Below, in pieces: positions 1 through 9,912 of a stretch of 64,000 nt of DNA (its first letter is position 1; every line of letters begins with the position of its first letter). The notes beneath the pieces are model-generated. The model was not told the origin of the DNA, did not search any database, and saw only the letters and a list, made by a program, of their open reading frames with translations. The translations under genes and the position numbers were made by a program. The stretch is from Pseudomonas sp. P5_109 (GTDB lineage: Bacteria > Pseudomonadota > Gammaproteobacteria > Pseudomonadales > Pseudomonadaceae), in assembly GCF_034009455.1 (NCBI RefSeq), contig NZ_CP125380.1:2149001-2213000 (forward strand), given 5' to 3'.

Positions 1-1
1 C

Positions 2-193
2 GACATGGGCCTGGTGTGCAACGACCGTGCGGCCGCCGAACTGGCCCTGAGCGCTGCCCAGCGTCTGAAGGTCAAGCCATCCGAGCGTATCGCGCGGATG
101 CGCGGCCAGTCGTCCGCCGGCACCGAATACCGTCAGGACCCACGCTGGCTGGCCGCTGTCGGTGCGCTCAAAGAAGCTCAATTGATTGATTAA
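2..193 (+). CDS. nagZ: NagZ C-terminus (partial)
   Basis: This is the last 63 codons of an open frame that enters from the left edge. The tail resembles the C-terminus of glycosyl hydrolase family 3 beta-N-acetylglucosaminidase, the cytosolic enzyme that removes GlcNAc from anhydromuropeptides in cell-wall recycling. The catalytic domain is outside the window, so the call rests on the tail and on the known Pseudomonas order nagZ followed by a purine-nucleoside-phosphorylase-type gene. Only 12 bases separate its stop from the next start, so the two are probably co-transcribed. Confidence 0.75.
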   Translation, partial: DMGLVCNDRAAAELALSAAQRLKVKPSERIARMRGQSSAGTEYRQDPRWLAAVGALKEAQLID

Positions 194-943
<750 letters not shown>

Positions 944-968
944 GTTAGCCCAGGCACCGAGTCGCTCC

Positions 969-1062
969 CTTCGCGAGCAAGCCCGCTCCCACAGTGTTTT
1001 GTGTTGCCCCCACTGTTGAGGTTAAACACAAATCAAATGTGGGAGCGGGCTTGCTCGCGAAG
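969..1062. repeat. Inverted REP pair
   Basis: Two about 25-base copies of the same REP-like palindrome lie in opposite orientation (969-993 and 1038-1062) between the convergent nucleoside phosphorylase and SNF2 genes. The unit reads TGTGGGAGCGGGCTTGCTCG followed by CGAAG. Paired REPs of this kind are common between genes in fluorescens-group pseudomonads and can act as transcript ends or gyrase/IHF sites. Confidence 0.85.
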
Positions 1063-1086
1063 GGGCCGGTTCAGGCGCCGAAGATT

Positions 1087-3780
1087 TCAGCGCTTCTCCA
1101 GGTTCTCCGGCAGCGGCGCAAACAGTGCCTCGATATCATCGCTTTGCAGTTTCCAGTCCCCGGCCTTGCGCCCATCCAGCACGCCGGCCGCGAGGTCGGA
1201 TTTTTCCTTTTGCAGGTGCTGAATCTTTTCTTCCACAGTGCCGCGCGCAATCAACTTGTAAACGAACACCGGCTTCTCCTGGCCGATGCGATACGCCCGG
1301 TCGGTCGCCTGGTTTTCCGTCGCCGGGTTCCACCATGGGTCGTAGTGAATCACCGTGTCCGCTTCGGTCAGGTTCAGGCCAACGCCGCCGGCCTTCAGGC
1401 TGATCAGAAATATCTGACGCTTGCCGCTCTGGAATTCCTTCACTGGCGTGCGGCGGTCGCGGGTCTGGCCGGTCAGTAGGGCGTAGGCCACGCCGCGTTT
1501 GTTCAGTTCGTCTTCGATCAACGACAGCATTGAGGTGAACTGCGAGAACAGCAGGATCCGCCGACCTTCTTCAAACAGCTCTTCGAGCATTTCCATCAGG
1601 CTGTCGAGCTTGCCTGATGTGCTGCCACGGCTGGGCAGGGTTGCCTCGTTGACCAGGCGCAAGTCGCAGCACACCTGGCGCAGCTTGAGCAGCGCTTCGA
1701 GAATGATGATCTGGCTGCGGGCCACGCCTTTGCGGGTGATCTCGTCGCGGACCTTCTTGTCCATGGCCAGGCGCATGGTTTCGTACACGTCGCGCTGGGC
1801 CTCGTTGAGCTCGACCCAGTGGATGATTTCGGTTTTCGGTGGCAACTCGGTGGCCACCTGTTCCTTGGTGCGGCGCAGCAGGAACGGTTTGATCCGGCCG
1901 TTGAGGTGCTGGAGCCTGACCTCGCTGGTGCGTTTTTCAATCGGCACGCGGTAATCGCGATTGAAGCTTTTGACGTCGCCGAGCCAGCCGGGCAGGAGGA
2001 AGTGAAACAGCGACCACAGCTCACCGAGGTGGTTTTCCAGCGGCGTGCCGCTCAGGCACAGGCGCTGCCGGGCATTCAGTTCGCGGGCAGCCTGGGCGGC
2101 CTTGCTGGTCGGGTTCTTGATGTATTGCGCTTCATCCAGCACCAGTATGTGCAAGGGCTGCGCCGCCAGGCGTTCGACATCCTTGGGCAGCAGGGCATAG
2201 GTGGTCAGGATCAGATCGTAGTCAGCCAGCTTGTCGAAGTGCTTTTTGCGGCCGGCACCGTATAGCGCCAGCACCTTGAGCTGCGGCGTAAAGTGCGCCG
2301 CTTCGTCGAGCCAGTTGGGGATCAGGCTGGTCGGCATCACGACCATGCACGGCCGATCGAGGCGGCCGGCGTTTTTCTCGCTGAGTACGTGGGCCAGTGT
2401 CTGCAGGGTTTTGCCCAGGCCCATGTCGTCCGCGAGAATTCCACCCACTTCCAGCTGCCGCAGCGATTGCATCCAGCTCAGGCCTTCGAGCTGATATGGC
2501 CGCAGCGTCGCATTCAGGCCTTCCGGGGCGGTGGCCGTGTGGTCCTTGATGTCGCGCAGGCGCTGGGCAAAGGTGCGGATCTGTTCGCCGCCCTCCCAGA
2601 GCAGTGGCATGTCTTCCAGTGGGTTCAGGCGCGTGGCATCGGCCTTGCTCAGGCGCAGCGTGGTGTCGCCGGGTTCCTGCAGGTAGAACTCGCCGAGGGT
2701 GGCCAGCACCGGCTTCAAGCGGCCGAAGGGCAGGGCGACTTGCAGCGGGCCGTACTCGGAGTTCGGGCGATTGGGGATGTTGACCAGGATCAACTCGTCG
2801 TCGCGGCGTCGGGCGAGGCGTTCCGGGTTGAGGATTTCGGTGTGCGAGCGCATCAGGTTGAGCAGGATCGGCAACAGGCTCAGGCGTTCGCCGTTGACGA
2901 TAATCCCCAGTTCCAGATCGAACCAGTCGCGCTCTGGAGTCTGTTCGACCGTGGCGTACCAGTCGTCGACCGCCGTCAGGTCGAAACCGAATTCCTCGTC
3001 GATCTGCAATTCCCAACCCTGGGTGCGCAACTTCGGCAGTTCATTGAGGGTAAAGGTCAGCCAGGCGCTGTCATTGACCATTTCGAACAGCTCGCCGGCA
3101 CTTTCCGGCAGGGCCTTGCTTTGCCGGGTGGCGATTTTGAAACCGAGGATTCGCAACTGTTCCCGGTAGGACTGTTCCACCTCAGGGTGGCGTTTTATCC
3201 GCAGTGTCTGGGTTTCCTGGCGAATCAGGATGTCGGAATTTTTCTGCCCGCTAACGTATTCGTCCAGGTAACTGAAGGACAGCGCCGCCCGATGCTGGAT
3301 GTAGCGCTGCATTCGACCGTTGCGCGGCTCGAATGCGCTGAACTCGATGCTGGCCAGCCACAGGCGCGGTACCGGTTGCACATTGTCCACCAGCACTTGC
3401 GGCGGAGCTTTCGGGCTGCGGTTTTCCAGGACGGCCTGGAGTTTTTCCAGGAGTTCGGCGTCTTTGGCGGCAGCAGGGTAGTCGAGGGTTTCCTGCACTT
3501 GCAGGAGCACCGCTGCGCAATGTTTGCAGTTGCTGTGGACGGGGCAGGAGCATGTGGCGTCGACCATCAGCAGCGTGCCCTTGGCTGACTCGCGCAGGCG
3601 AATGGTCTGACGGTAAACGTTACCGCCAGAGCCTTCGCAAGCGGCGATGATCGTGGCATCGCCGGCCTCGACGATCCTGACACGATTCTCCAATGCGTAG
3701 CGGCGGCCACGCTCCAGGCTCTGTTCCTTGAATCGGCTGACCCAGGACGGTGCCAGGGGTTTGCTCAGGGTCGCGGACAT
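1087..3780 (-). CDS. SWIM-domain SNF2-family helicase
   Basis: This 897-residue protein has an N-terminal SWIM zinc finger (C77-x-C79 ... C85-x-H87) followed by a bacterial SNF2-associated region. The SNF2 ATPase core starts near residue 440. Seen are Walker A (DDMGLGKT, near 450), the DEAQ Walker B box (near 548), the LSGTPLEN motif III and a C-terminal helicase lobe with LLFSQFTSM and DRAYRIGQ. It is predicted to be an ATP-driven double-stranded DNA translocase that remodels protein-DNA complexes. It starts 6 bases after csiV, placing it last in an mfd-csiV-SNF2 operon. Its partner is unknown. Linkage to Mfd suggests, but does not show, a role around stalled transcription or repair. Confidence 0.9.
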   Translation of the reverse strand: MSATLSKPLAPSWVSRFKEQSLERGRRYALENRVRIVEAGDATIIAACEGSGGNVYRQTIRLRESAKGTLLMVDATCSCPVHSNCKHCAAVLLQVQETLDYPAAAKDAELLEKLQAVLENRSPKAPPQVLVDNVQPVPRLWLASIEFSAFEPRNGRMQRYIQHRAALSFSYLDEYVSGQKNSDILIRQETQTLRIKRHPEVEQSYREQLRILGFKIATRQSKALPESAGELFEMVNDSAWLTFTLNELPKLRTQGWELQIDEEFGFDLTAVDDWYATVEQTPERDWFDLELGIIVNGERLSLLPILLNLMRSHTEILNPERLARRRDDELILVNIPNRPNSEYGPLQVALPFGRLKPVLATLGEFYLQEPGDTTLRLSKADATRLNPLEDMPLLWEGGEQIRTFAQRLRDIKDHTATAPEGLNATLRPYQLEGLSWMQSLRQLEVGGILADDMGLGKTLQTLAHVLSEKNAGRLDRPCMVVMPTSLIPNWLDEAAHFTPQLKVLALYGAGRKKHFDKLADYDLILTTYALLPKDVERLAAQPLHILVLDEAQYIKNPTSKAAQAARELNARQRLCLSGTPLENHLGELWSLFHFLLPGWLGDVKSFNRDYRVPIEKRTSEVRLQHLNGRIKPFLLRRTKEQVATELPPKTEIIHWVELNEAQRDVYETMRLAMDKKVRDEITRKGVARSQIIILEALLKLRQVCCDLRLVNEATLPSRGSTSGKLDSLMEMLEELFEEGRRILLFSQFTSMLSLIEDELNKRGVAYALLTGQTRDRRTPVKEFQSGKRQIFLISLKAGGVGLNLTEADTVIHYDPWWNPATENQATDRAYRIGQEKPVFVYKLIARGTVEEKIQHLQKEKSDLAAGVLDGRKAGDWKLQSDDIEALFAPLPENLEKR

Positions 3781-3786
3781 GGGGAA

Positions 3787-4365
3787 TCAGTCCGGAATTT
3801 CTTCGGGAGCTGCTCGGGGGGCGGGGGCGGTCAGTGAAGTGATCTTGATCAACAGGCCGAGGTGGCCGTTGTCGAGGAAGTTCAACTGGCCGTTCTTGGT
3901 GTGGCTTTCCTGTTTCAGGCGCTCGCTGGCGGTCACCATGCCATTGGCATCGATCTGATTGACCCAGAAATCGGCGTCAACGTCGGTAAAGCGTCCCAGT
4001 TTCATGTTCAGCGTGCCCTCGATCGGGAACTGACCATATTGTTCCTTGCCATCGCTGACCGCCACTTTGCTGGCGGCTTCACCGAGGGGCTGTTGCCAGG
4101 CCTTGTGCAGCAACACCGTATAGTCGGCGCTGGCGGTGAGTTTTTCCACTTCGCCATTCAGGCTTGGCGTACGCAGGCTATCGGGGCTGACGGGTTGGGC
4201 GCCGGCAGCCCAGTCTTCCGGCGCGGCGCGGCTGACAATCGCCGGCACCGCATTTTGACGGACCAGAATCATTTCGACCTGATACAGGTCATCGGCAAAT
4301 GCCGTGGGTGCGACCAGCGCTGGAATGAGCAGGGTCAGCAAGGTCAGGGAGCGAAACAGGCGCAT
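3787..4365 (-). CDS. csiV: CsiV-family periplasmic protein
   Basis: This 192-residue protein has a clear Sec signal peptide (hydrophobic LTLLTLLIPALV, then FADD). The mature part begins with YQVEMILVRQNAVPAI, the usual opening of the CsiV family (PF10972). Vibrio CsiV is known as a cell-shape integrity protein that binds peptidoglycan and interacts with LpoA to assist PBP1A. That role is transferred here from the family. The gene sits 10 bases downstream of mfd and 6 bases upstream of the SNF2 gene, so the three form one transcription unit. Confidence 0.8.
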   Translation of the reverse strand: MRLFRSLTLLTLLIPALVAPTAFADDLYQVEMILVRQNAVPAIVSRAAPEDWAAGAQPVSPDSLRTPSLNGEVEKLTASADYTVLLHKAWQQPLGEAASKVAVSDGKEQYGQFPIEGTLNMKLGRFTDVDADFWVNQIDANGMVTASERLKQESHTKNGQLNFLDNGHLGLLIKITSLTAPAPRAAPEEIPD

Positions 4366-4375
4366 GCGGCGTCCT

Positions 4376-7300
4376 TCAAGCAGTTTTCGGAACGAGGCGC
4401 TCGAACAGCGCCTCTACAGTATTAAAGCGCTCTTCCGGGCGCTCCATCGGAACCATGAACTTGAACATCGTGGCGCCTTCGAATTTGTAGCGTTTTGGCT
4501 GGCTCTGGATCAGCTTGATCAGGGTCAGCGGGTCGACCGGCGTCTGTGCGGCGAACTCGATGCGACCGCCTTGCGGGCCGCCATCGACCTTCTTGATGCC
4601 CAGTTGCTCGGCCTGCAATTTCAACGCAGTGATGCGGATCAGGTTCTTGGTCGGTTCCGGTAACAGGCCGAAACGATCGATCATCTCCACCTGCAAATCC
4701 TTGAGGCCGTCCTCATCGGTGGCCGAGGCAATGCGCTTGTAGAGAATCAGGCGGGCGTGGACATCCGGCAGATAGTCCTCGGGAATCAACGCCGGTACGC
4801 GCAAGTTGACTTCCGGTCCGCCGCCGAGCGGTTGATCGAGGTTCGGTTGCTCGCCCTTGCGGATCGACTTCACCGCGCGCTCGAGCATCTCCATGTACAG
4901 CGTGAAGCCGACCGCCTGGATCTGCCCGCTCTGGCCATCGCCAAGCAGTTCACCGGCGCCACGGATTTCCAGGTCGTTGGTCGCGAGTACGAAGCCCGCG
5001 CCGAGGTCCTGGGTATTGGCGATCGCTTCCAGGCGCTTTTCCGCGTCCGGGGTGATTTGCTGGCGTGGTGGCGTCAGCAGGTAGGCGTAGGCCTGGTGGT
5101 GGCTGCGTCCGACCCGGCCGCGCAACTGGTGCAACTGCGCCAGGCCGAACTTGTCGGCGCGCTCGATGATGATGGTGTTGGCGCTCGGCACGTCGATACC
5201 GGTCTCGATGATGGTCGAGGCGATCAGCACGTTGAAGCGCTTGTGGTAGAAGTCGCTCATCACCTGTTCGAGATCGCGTTCGCGCATCTGCCCGTGACCG
5301 ATGCCGATCCGTGCTTCCGGCACCAGCTCGGCGAGGTCGGCGGCGCATTTCTCGATGGTCTTCACATCGTTGTGCAGGTAATAGACCTGGCCGCCACGCA
5401 GCAGCTCACGCAGCAGGGCCTCTTTGACCGTGCTCTTGTTCTGCTCCATGACGAAGGTGCGTACCGACAGGCGACGGGCCGGCGGGGTGGCGATGATCGA
5501 CAGATCACGCATGCCCGACACCGCCATGTTCAGTGTGCGCGGAATCGGCGTGGCGGTCAGGGTGAGGATGTCGACTTCGCTGCGCAGGGCCTTGAGCTGT
5601 TCTTTCTGACGCACACCGAAGCGGTGTTCTTCGTCGATGATCACCAGTCCGAGGTTTTTGATCTTCACGTCGTCCTGCAGCAGCTTGTGCGTGCCGATGA
5701 CGATGTCGATCTTGCCCTCTGCGAGATCAGCGACCGCCGCATTCACTTCCTTGGCGGACTTGAAGCGGCTCATCACTTCCACGGTCACCGGCCAGTCGGC
5801 GAAGCGGTCGCGGAAGCTGTTGTAATGCTGCTGGGCGAGCAGGGTGGTCGGCACCAGGATCGCCACCTGGCGACCGCCGTGCACGGCAATGAACGCGGCG
5901 CGCATGGCCACTTCGGTCTTGCCGAAGCCAACGTCGCCGCACACCAGGCGGTCCATCGGCTTCGGCGCGAGCATGTCTTCGCGCACCGCTTCGATGGTGG
6001 TTTGCTGGTCCGGGGTTTCTTCGAACGGGAAACCGGCGCTGAAGGTGGCGTAGTCGGCTTTCGGATCGGCAAAGGCGTAGCCTTCACGGGCGGCACGGCG
6101 GGCATAGATGTCGAGCAACTCGGCGGCCACGTCGCGCACCTGTTCGGCGGCCTTGCGCTTGGCTTTCTGCCAGGTCTCGGAACCAAGGCGGTGCAGCGGG
6201 GCCAGGGCATCGTCGCTGCCGGTGTAGCGGGCGATCAGGTGCAGGTTGGCCACCGGCACGTAGAGCTTGGCGTTCTCGGCGTATTCCAGTGTCAGGAATT
6301 CAGCGGCCTGACTGTCGATCTCGAGGATCGTCAGGCCCAGGTAGCGGCCGACGCCGTGGTCGATGTGCACCACCGGCGCGCCTTCGCGCAACTCGGTGAG
6401 GTTCTTGATGACGGCATCGTTGTTGGCATCGGCACGTTTTTCCCGGCGCCGGCGCTGCATCACGCGCTGGCCGAACAACGGGCTTTCGGCAACCAGGGCC
6501 AGGGCCGGGTCGTCGAGCTGAAGGCCTTCATCGAGCGGGGCGATAGTGATCGCCAGGCGCTCCTTGCCGGCGACAAAGTCCGGCCAGCTGTCGACGGTTT
6601 TCGGTCGCAGCTTCAAGCGTTCCAGCAGCTCCAGCAGCACTTCGCGGCGGCCTGCCGATTCGGCGGTAAACAGCACGCGGCCGGGGAACTGGTCAAGGAA
6701 CTCGGCCAGCGCCGCCAGCGGTTGCGTGGCCTTGGCTTCGATGGCCAGGTTCGGCAGCTCCCGAGCGGGGAATCGCTCGCGACCGCTACCGCTTTCCACG
6801 TCCTGTTGACTGGCCACCACACGCGGCCAGTTCTTCAGGCGCGCAAAGCAATCTTCCACCGGCAGGAACAACTCGGCGGGCGGCAATAAAGGACGGGACG
6901 GATCGACGCGGCGTTCTTCATAGCGATTGCGCACGTCGTTCCAGAAGTTTTCCGCCGCCTGTTCGATGCCCGGCAGGGAAAACACTTGTGTGTCCTGGGG
7001 CAAGTAATCGAACAGGGTCGAGGTTTCTTCGAAGAACAGCGGCAGGTAGTACTCGATGCCGGCCGGGGTAATCCCGCTGCTCAAGTCCTGGAAGATCGGG
7101 CAGCGGCGGAAGTCGACGTCAAAGCGCTCGCGGAAGCGCGCCTTGAAACGCGTGATCGCTTCCTTCTGCAGCGGGAACTCCTTGGCCGGCAACAACTTGA
7201 CCGAATCGACCTTGTCGATCGAGCGCTGGTTCTCCGGGTCGAAGGTGCGCAGGGTCTCGATTTCGTCGTCGAACAGATCGATGCGATACGGCAGCTTGCT

Positions 7301-7825
7301 GCCCATCGGGAACAGGTCGATCAGCGAGCCGCGAACCGTGAACTCACCGTGTTCATACACCGTATCGACGTAGCGATAACCCGTGGCTTCAAGCCGGGTG
7401 CGCATTTGCTCGACGTCGAGTTTCTGGCCGATATCCAGCACCAGGCTGCTGCCGAGCAGGAATTTGGTCGGCGCGAGGCGGTGCAGGGCAGTGGTGATCG
7501 GCACCACCAGCACGCCATGACTCAGTTCCGGCAGCCGGTACAGGCTGGCGATGCGCTGGGAAATGATGTCCTGGTGCGGTGAGAACAGGTCGTAAGGCAG
7601 GGTTTCCCAGTCGGGAAAGTGCAGTACGGGCAAATCCGGGGCGAAGAAACCCAACTCCTGTTCCAGCCGTTCGGCACTTTGGCTGTCGGCAGTCAGCAGC
7701 AGGGTAAAGCGCTTGGCAGCGCTGGCAGCCTCGGCGATGGCCAGGCTCAGGGCGGCACCGGGCAGGTTGCCCCAGTGCTGTTTACCTGCCACGGCAGGGA
7801 GAAGCGGTAGACGCAGAACGGGCAC
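4376..7825 (-). CDS. mfd: Transcription-repair coupling factor Mfd
   Basis: This 1149-residue protein has the normal length for Mfd. The order is a UvrB-homology module at the N-terminus, an RNA polymerase interaction domain of CarD type around residue 490 (VHIDHGVGRYLGL), a RecG-like translocase core and a C-terminal TRCF domain. The core shows Walker A GDVGFGKTEVA near 630, the DEEH box near 730, TATPIPRTLNMA, and the motif VI region QLRGRVGRS. The enzyme pushes stalled RNA polymerase off lesions and recruits UvrA. It is the first gene of a leftward operon with csiV and the SNF2 helicase. No frameshift or missing motif is seen. Confidence 0.97.
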   Translation of the reverse strand: MPVLRLPLLPAVAGKQHWGNLPGAALSLAIAEAASAAKRFTLLLTADSQSAERLEQELGFFAPDLPVLHFPDWETLPYDLFSPHQDIISQRIASLYRLPELSHGVLVVPITTALHRLAPTKFLLGSSLVLDIGQKLDVEQMRTRLEATGYRYVDTVYEHGEFTVRGSLIDLFPMGSKLPYRIDLFDDEIETLRTFDPENQRSIDKVDSVKLLPAKEFPLQKEAITRFKARFRERFDVDFRRCPIFQDLSSGITPAGIEYYLPLFFEETSTLFDYLPQDTQVFSLPGIEQAAENFWNDVRNRYEERRVDPSRPLLPPAELFLPVEDCFARLKNWPRVVASQQDVESGSGRERFPARELPNLAIEAKATQPLAALAEFLDQFPGRVLFTAESAGRREVLLELLERLKLRPKTVDSWPDFVAGKERLAITIAPLDEGLQLDDPALALVAESPLFGQRVMQRRRREKRADANNDAVIKNLTELREGAPVVHIDHGVGRYLGLTILEIDSQAAEFLTLEYAENAKLYVPVANLHLIARYTGSDDALAPLHRLGSETWQKAKRKAAEQVRDVAAELLDIYARRAAREGYAFADPKADYATFSAGFPFEETPDQQTTIEAVREDMLAPKPMDRLVCGDVGFGKTEVAMRAAFIAVHGGRQVAILVPTTLLAQQHYNSFRDRFADWPVTVEVMSRFKSAKEVNAAVADLAEGKIDIVIGTHKLLQDDVKIKNLGLVIIDEEHRFGVRQKEQLKALRSEVDILTLTATPIPRTLNMAVSGMRDLSIIATPPARRLSVRTFVMEQNKSTVKEALLRELLRGGQVYYLHNDVKTIEKCAADLAELVPEARIGIGHGQMRERDLEQVMSDFYHKRFNVLIASTIIETGIDVPSANTIIIERADKFGLAQLHQLRGRVGRSHHQAYAYLLTPPRQQITPDAEKRLEAIANTQDLGAGFVLATNDLEIRGAGELLGDGQSGQIQAVGFTLYMEMLERAVKSIRKGEQPNLDQPLGGGPEVNLRVPALIPEDYLPDVHARLILYKRIASATDEDGLKDLQVEMIDRFGLLPEPTKNLIRITALKLQAEQLGIKKVDGGPQGGRIEFAAQTPVDPLTLIKLIQSQPKRYKFEGATMFKFMVPMERPEERFNTVEALFERLVPKTA

Positions 7826-8203
7826 GGAAGGTTGAGCTCCAAGCGTTGCGACAAAGTCGGTAATTGTAGCGGTCTACGATGCCGCCTGTCAGTTGCTGAC
7901 TGCGTCTAAAGCGCTGGTTTGGCGAAATGTAGTGGTAAAGACAAAATTCGGCGGTTTTTTGCCGCGAATTACTGAATATGTAGTGACAAACACAACGAGT
8001 GTTACGGAGGGTTACGGATAAGGTGGCGCGACCTCCAAAAAATTGACTGCGCTGCAAGCCCCGGTTTTATTGGGCTGGCGCGAGGCGTAATTTTTTTGAA
8101 CGACGATTTGTTACGTAAAGCACGACGGGCGCGCATTGCTACCGCTGTCACTCGGCGGCATAATGTAGCCCCTTTTTTCTGCCCCTACATGTGGAAGGTT
8201 CCC
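7826..8203. other. Divergent mfd/gap intergenic region
   Basis: About 380 bases separate the starts of mfd and gap. An open frame extends upstream from the gap gene to 8096, but it crosses the promoter at 8136-8164 and is not expected to be translated from there. The half nearer mfd is AT-rich and should carry the mfd promoter, though no convincing -35/-10 pair was found for it. Confidence 0.6.
8136..8164 (+). promoter_or_regulatory. Sigma70 promoter of gap
   Basis: TTGCTA (8136-8141) and CATAAT (8159-8164) are separated by exactly 17 bases, so transcription should begin near 8171. This places a short leader ahead of the gap start and rules out the longer upstream reading frame. Confidence 0.7.
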
Positions 8204-9652
8204 GTGACTCAGAAGCCCGACCAGTGTCTTGGTGAATGGATCGACCGTGAAGCACTCGCAGAAGCGATGATTCCGCTTATCGGTCAGCTCTACCGCAATA
8301 ACAACGTGGTGAGCTCGATCTATGGCCGCAGCCTGATCAATCGTTCAGTCATTGCGATTCTCAAAGCTCACCGCTTTGCTCGTCACCGTCAGTCCGACGA
8401 AAGCGAGCTGTCCGTCCACGAAACATTCCCGCTGATCAAGGCGATGAGCGAACTCAAGCTCGGCGCCGCTTCGGTGGACCTGGGCAAGCTGGCGGCCAAA
8501 TTCAAGGCCGAAGGCAATGGCCGTACTGCCGAGCAGTTCGTCCGTGAAGAACTGGCCGACGTGGTTGGCCAGCAGAACGCTTCCGCCCGCAAAGGCACCG
8601 ACGTTGTCCTCTACGGCTTCGGTCGTATCGGCCGTCTGCTGGCGCGCATCCTGATCGAGAAAACCGGTGGTGGCGACGGCCTGCGCCTGCGCGCCATCGT
8701 TGTCCGCAAGGGCGCCGAGAACGACCTGGTCAAGCGTGCCAGCCTGCTGCGTCGTGACTCGGTCCATGGTCCGTTCGATGGCACCATCACCATCGATGAA
8801 GCCAACAACACCATCACCGCCAACGGCAACCTGATCCAGGTTATCTACGCCAAGAGCCCGGCCGAAGTCGACTACACCCAGTACGGCATTGAAAACGCTC
8901 TGATCGTCGACAACACCGGTGTATGGCGTGACGCCGACGGCCTGGGCCAGCACCTGGCCTGCCCGGGCGCTGCCCGCGTGATCCTCACCGCACCTGGCAA
9001 GGGCGCGCTGAAGAACATCGTGCACGGCATCAACCATGGCGATATCACCCCTGACGACAAGATCATCTCGGCGGCTTCCTGCACCACCAACGCCATCGTG
9101 CCGGTGCTCAAGGCAGTCAACGACAAGTACGGCATCGTCAACGGCCACGTCGAAACCGTTCACTCGTTCACCAACGACCAGAACCTGATCGACAACTTCC
9201 ACAAGGGCAGCCGTCGTGGCCGCGCCGCGCCGCTGAACATGGTCATCACCGAGACCGGTGCCGCCACTGCAGCCGCCAAGGCACTGCCAGTGCTCAAGGG
9301 CAAGCTGACCGGCAACGCGATTCGCGTTCCTACGCCGAACGTGTCGATGGCCATCCTGAACCTGAACCTGGAAAAGGCCACCACTCGCGAAGAAATCAAC
9401 GAGTACCTGCGCCAGATGGCCATGCACTCGGACCTGCACAAGCAGATCGACTACGTGAGCTCCCAGGAAGTGGTTTCCACCGACTTCGTTGGCTCGCGCC
9501 ACGCAGGCGTTGTGGACGCTGAAGCGACCATCACCCAGGATAACCGCGTTGTACTGTACGTTTGGTACGACAACGAGTTCGGTTACAGCTGCCAGGTGGT
9601 TCGCGTGATGGAAGACATGGCCGGTGTAAACCCGCCAGCATTCCCGCGCTAA
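8204..9652 (+). CDS. gap: Glyceraldehyde-3-phosphate dehydrogenase (long form)
   Basis: This 482-residue protein is a GAPDH with an extra N-terminal domain of about 125 residues, the long form found in Pseudomonas. The NAD-binding loop LYGFGRIGRLLARIL and the catalytic ASCTTNAIVP segment (Cys near residue 293) are intact, as is the C-terminal YVWYDNEFGYS block. I chose the GTG at 8204 because GGAAGG (8193-8198) is correctly spaced. An ATG at 8189 would add five residues but has no Shine-Dalgarno. Such long GAPDHs are usually assigned gluconeogenic or NADP-linked work, which the sequence alone does not settle. A strong terminator follows at 9670. Confidence 0.93.
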   Translation: MTQKPDQCLGEWIDREALAEAMIPLIGQLYRNNNVVSSIYGRSLINRSVIAILKAHRFARHRQSDESELSVHETFPLIKAMSELKLGAASVDLGKLAAKFKAEGNGRTAEQFVREELADVVGQQNASARKGTDVVLYGFGRIGRLLARILIEKTGGGDGLRLRAIVVRKGAENDLVKRASLLRRDSVHGPFDGTITIDEANNTITANGNLIQVIYAKSPAEVDYTQYGIENALIVDNTGVWRDADGLGQHLACPGAARVILTAPGKGALKNIVHGINHGDITPDDKIISAASCTTNAIVPVLKAVNDKYGIVNGHVETVHSFTNDQNLIDNFHKGSRRGRAAPLNMVITETGAATAAAKALPVLKGKLTGNAIRVPTPNVSMAILNLNLEKATTREEINEYLRQMAMHSDLHKQIDYVSSQEVVSTDFVGSRHAGVVDAEATITQDNRVVLYVWYDNEFGYSCQVVRVMEDMAGVNPPAFPR

Positions 9653-9669
9653 GTCTTTAGCTGCACATG

Positions 9670-9699
9670 AAACGCCCCGGCCTTGGTCGGGGCGTTTTT
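9670..9699 (+). terminator. Rho-independent terminator after gap
   Basis: AACGCCCCG and CGGGGCGTT pair around a short loop and are followed by a T run, 17 bases after the gap stop codon. Confidence 0.9.
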
Positions 9700-9714
9700 G
9701 TTTGTGCTGGCCTC

Positions 9715-9858
9715 TTCGCGGGCAAGCCTGTTCCCGCAGGGATTGTGGCGGTCACTGAAGATCAAAATTGTGGGAGCGGGCTTGCTCGCGAAAGCGCTGG
9801 ATCAGTCGCCATCTCTGTTGAATGTGCCGGCCTCTTCGCGAGCAAGCCCGCTCCCACA
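9715..9858. repeat. Three REP-like units
   Basis: A diverged REP copy (9715-9739), a direct consensus copy (9769-9792) and an inverted consensus copy (9835-9858) lie between gap and the ApbE gene. The last two form an inverted pair like those at 969, 17257 and 20963. Confidence 0.8.
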
Positions 9859-9912
9859 GTTTCTATCGCATAATGGCGAACCTTCATGGTGTGTCAGGGT
9901 GTTCTTCAGGGG

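Noticed and set aside
2293..3588. A 431-codon plus-strand frame
   Set aside because: Antisense to the SNF2 gene and no family resemblance.
4757..6889. A 710-codon open frame on the plus strand
   Set aside because: It lies wholly antisense to mfd, whose motifs are intact. High-GC third-codon bias creates long antisense frames.
8345..9502. A 385-codon minus-strand frame
   Set aside because: Antisense to the complete gap gene; the translation shows no known domain.
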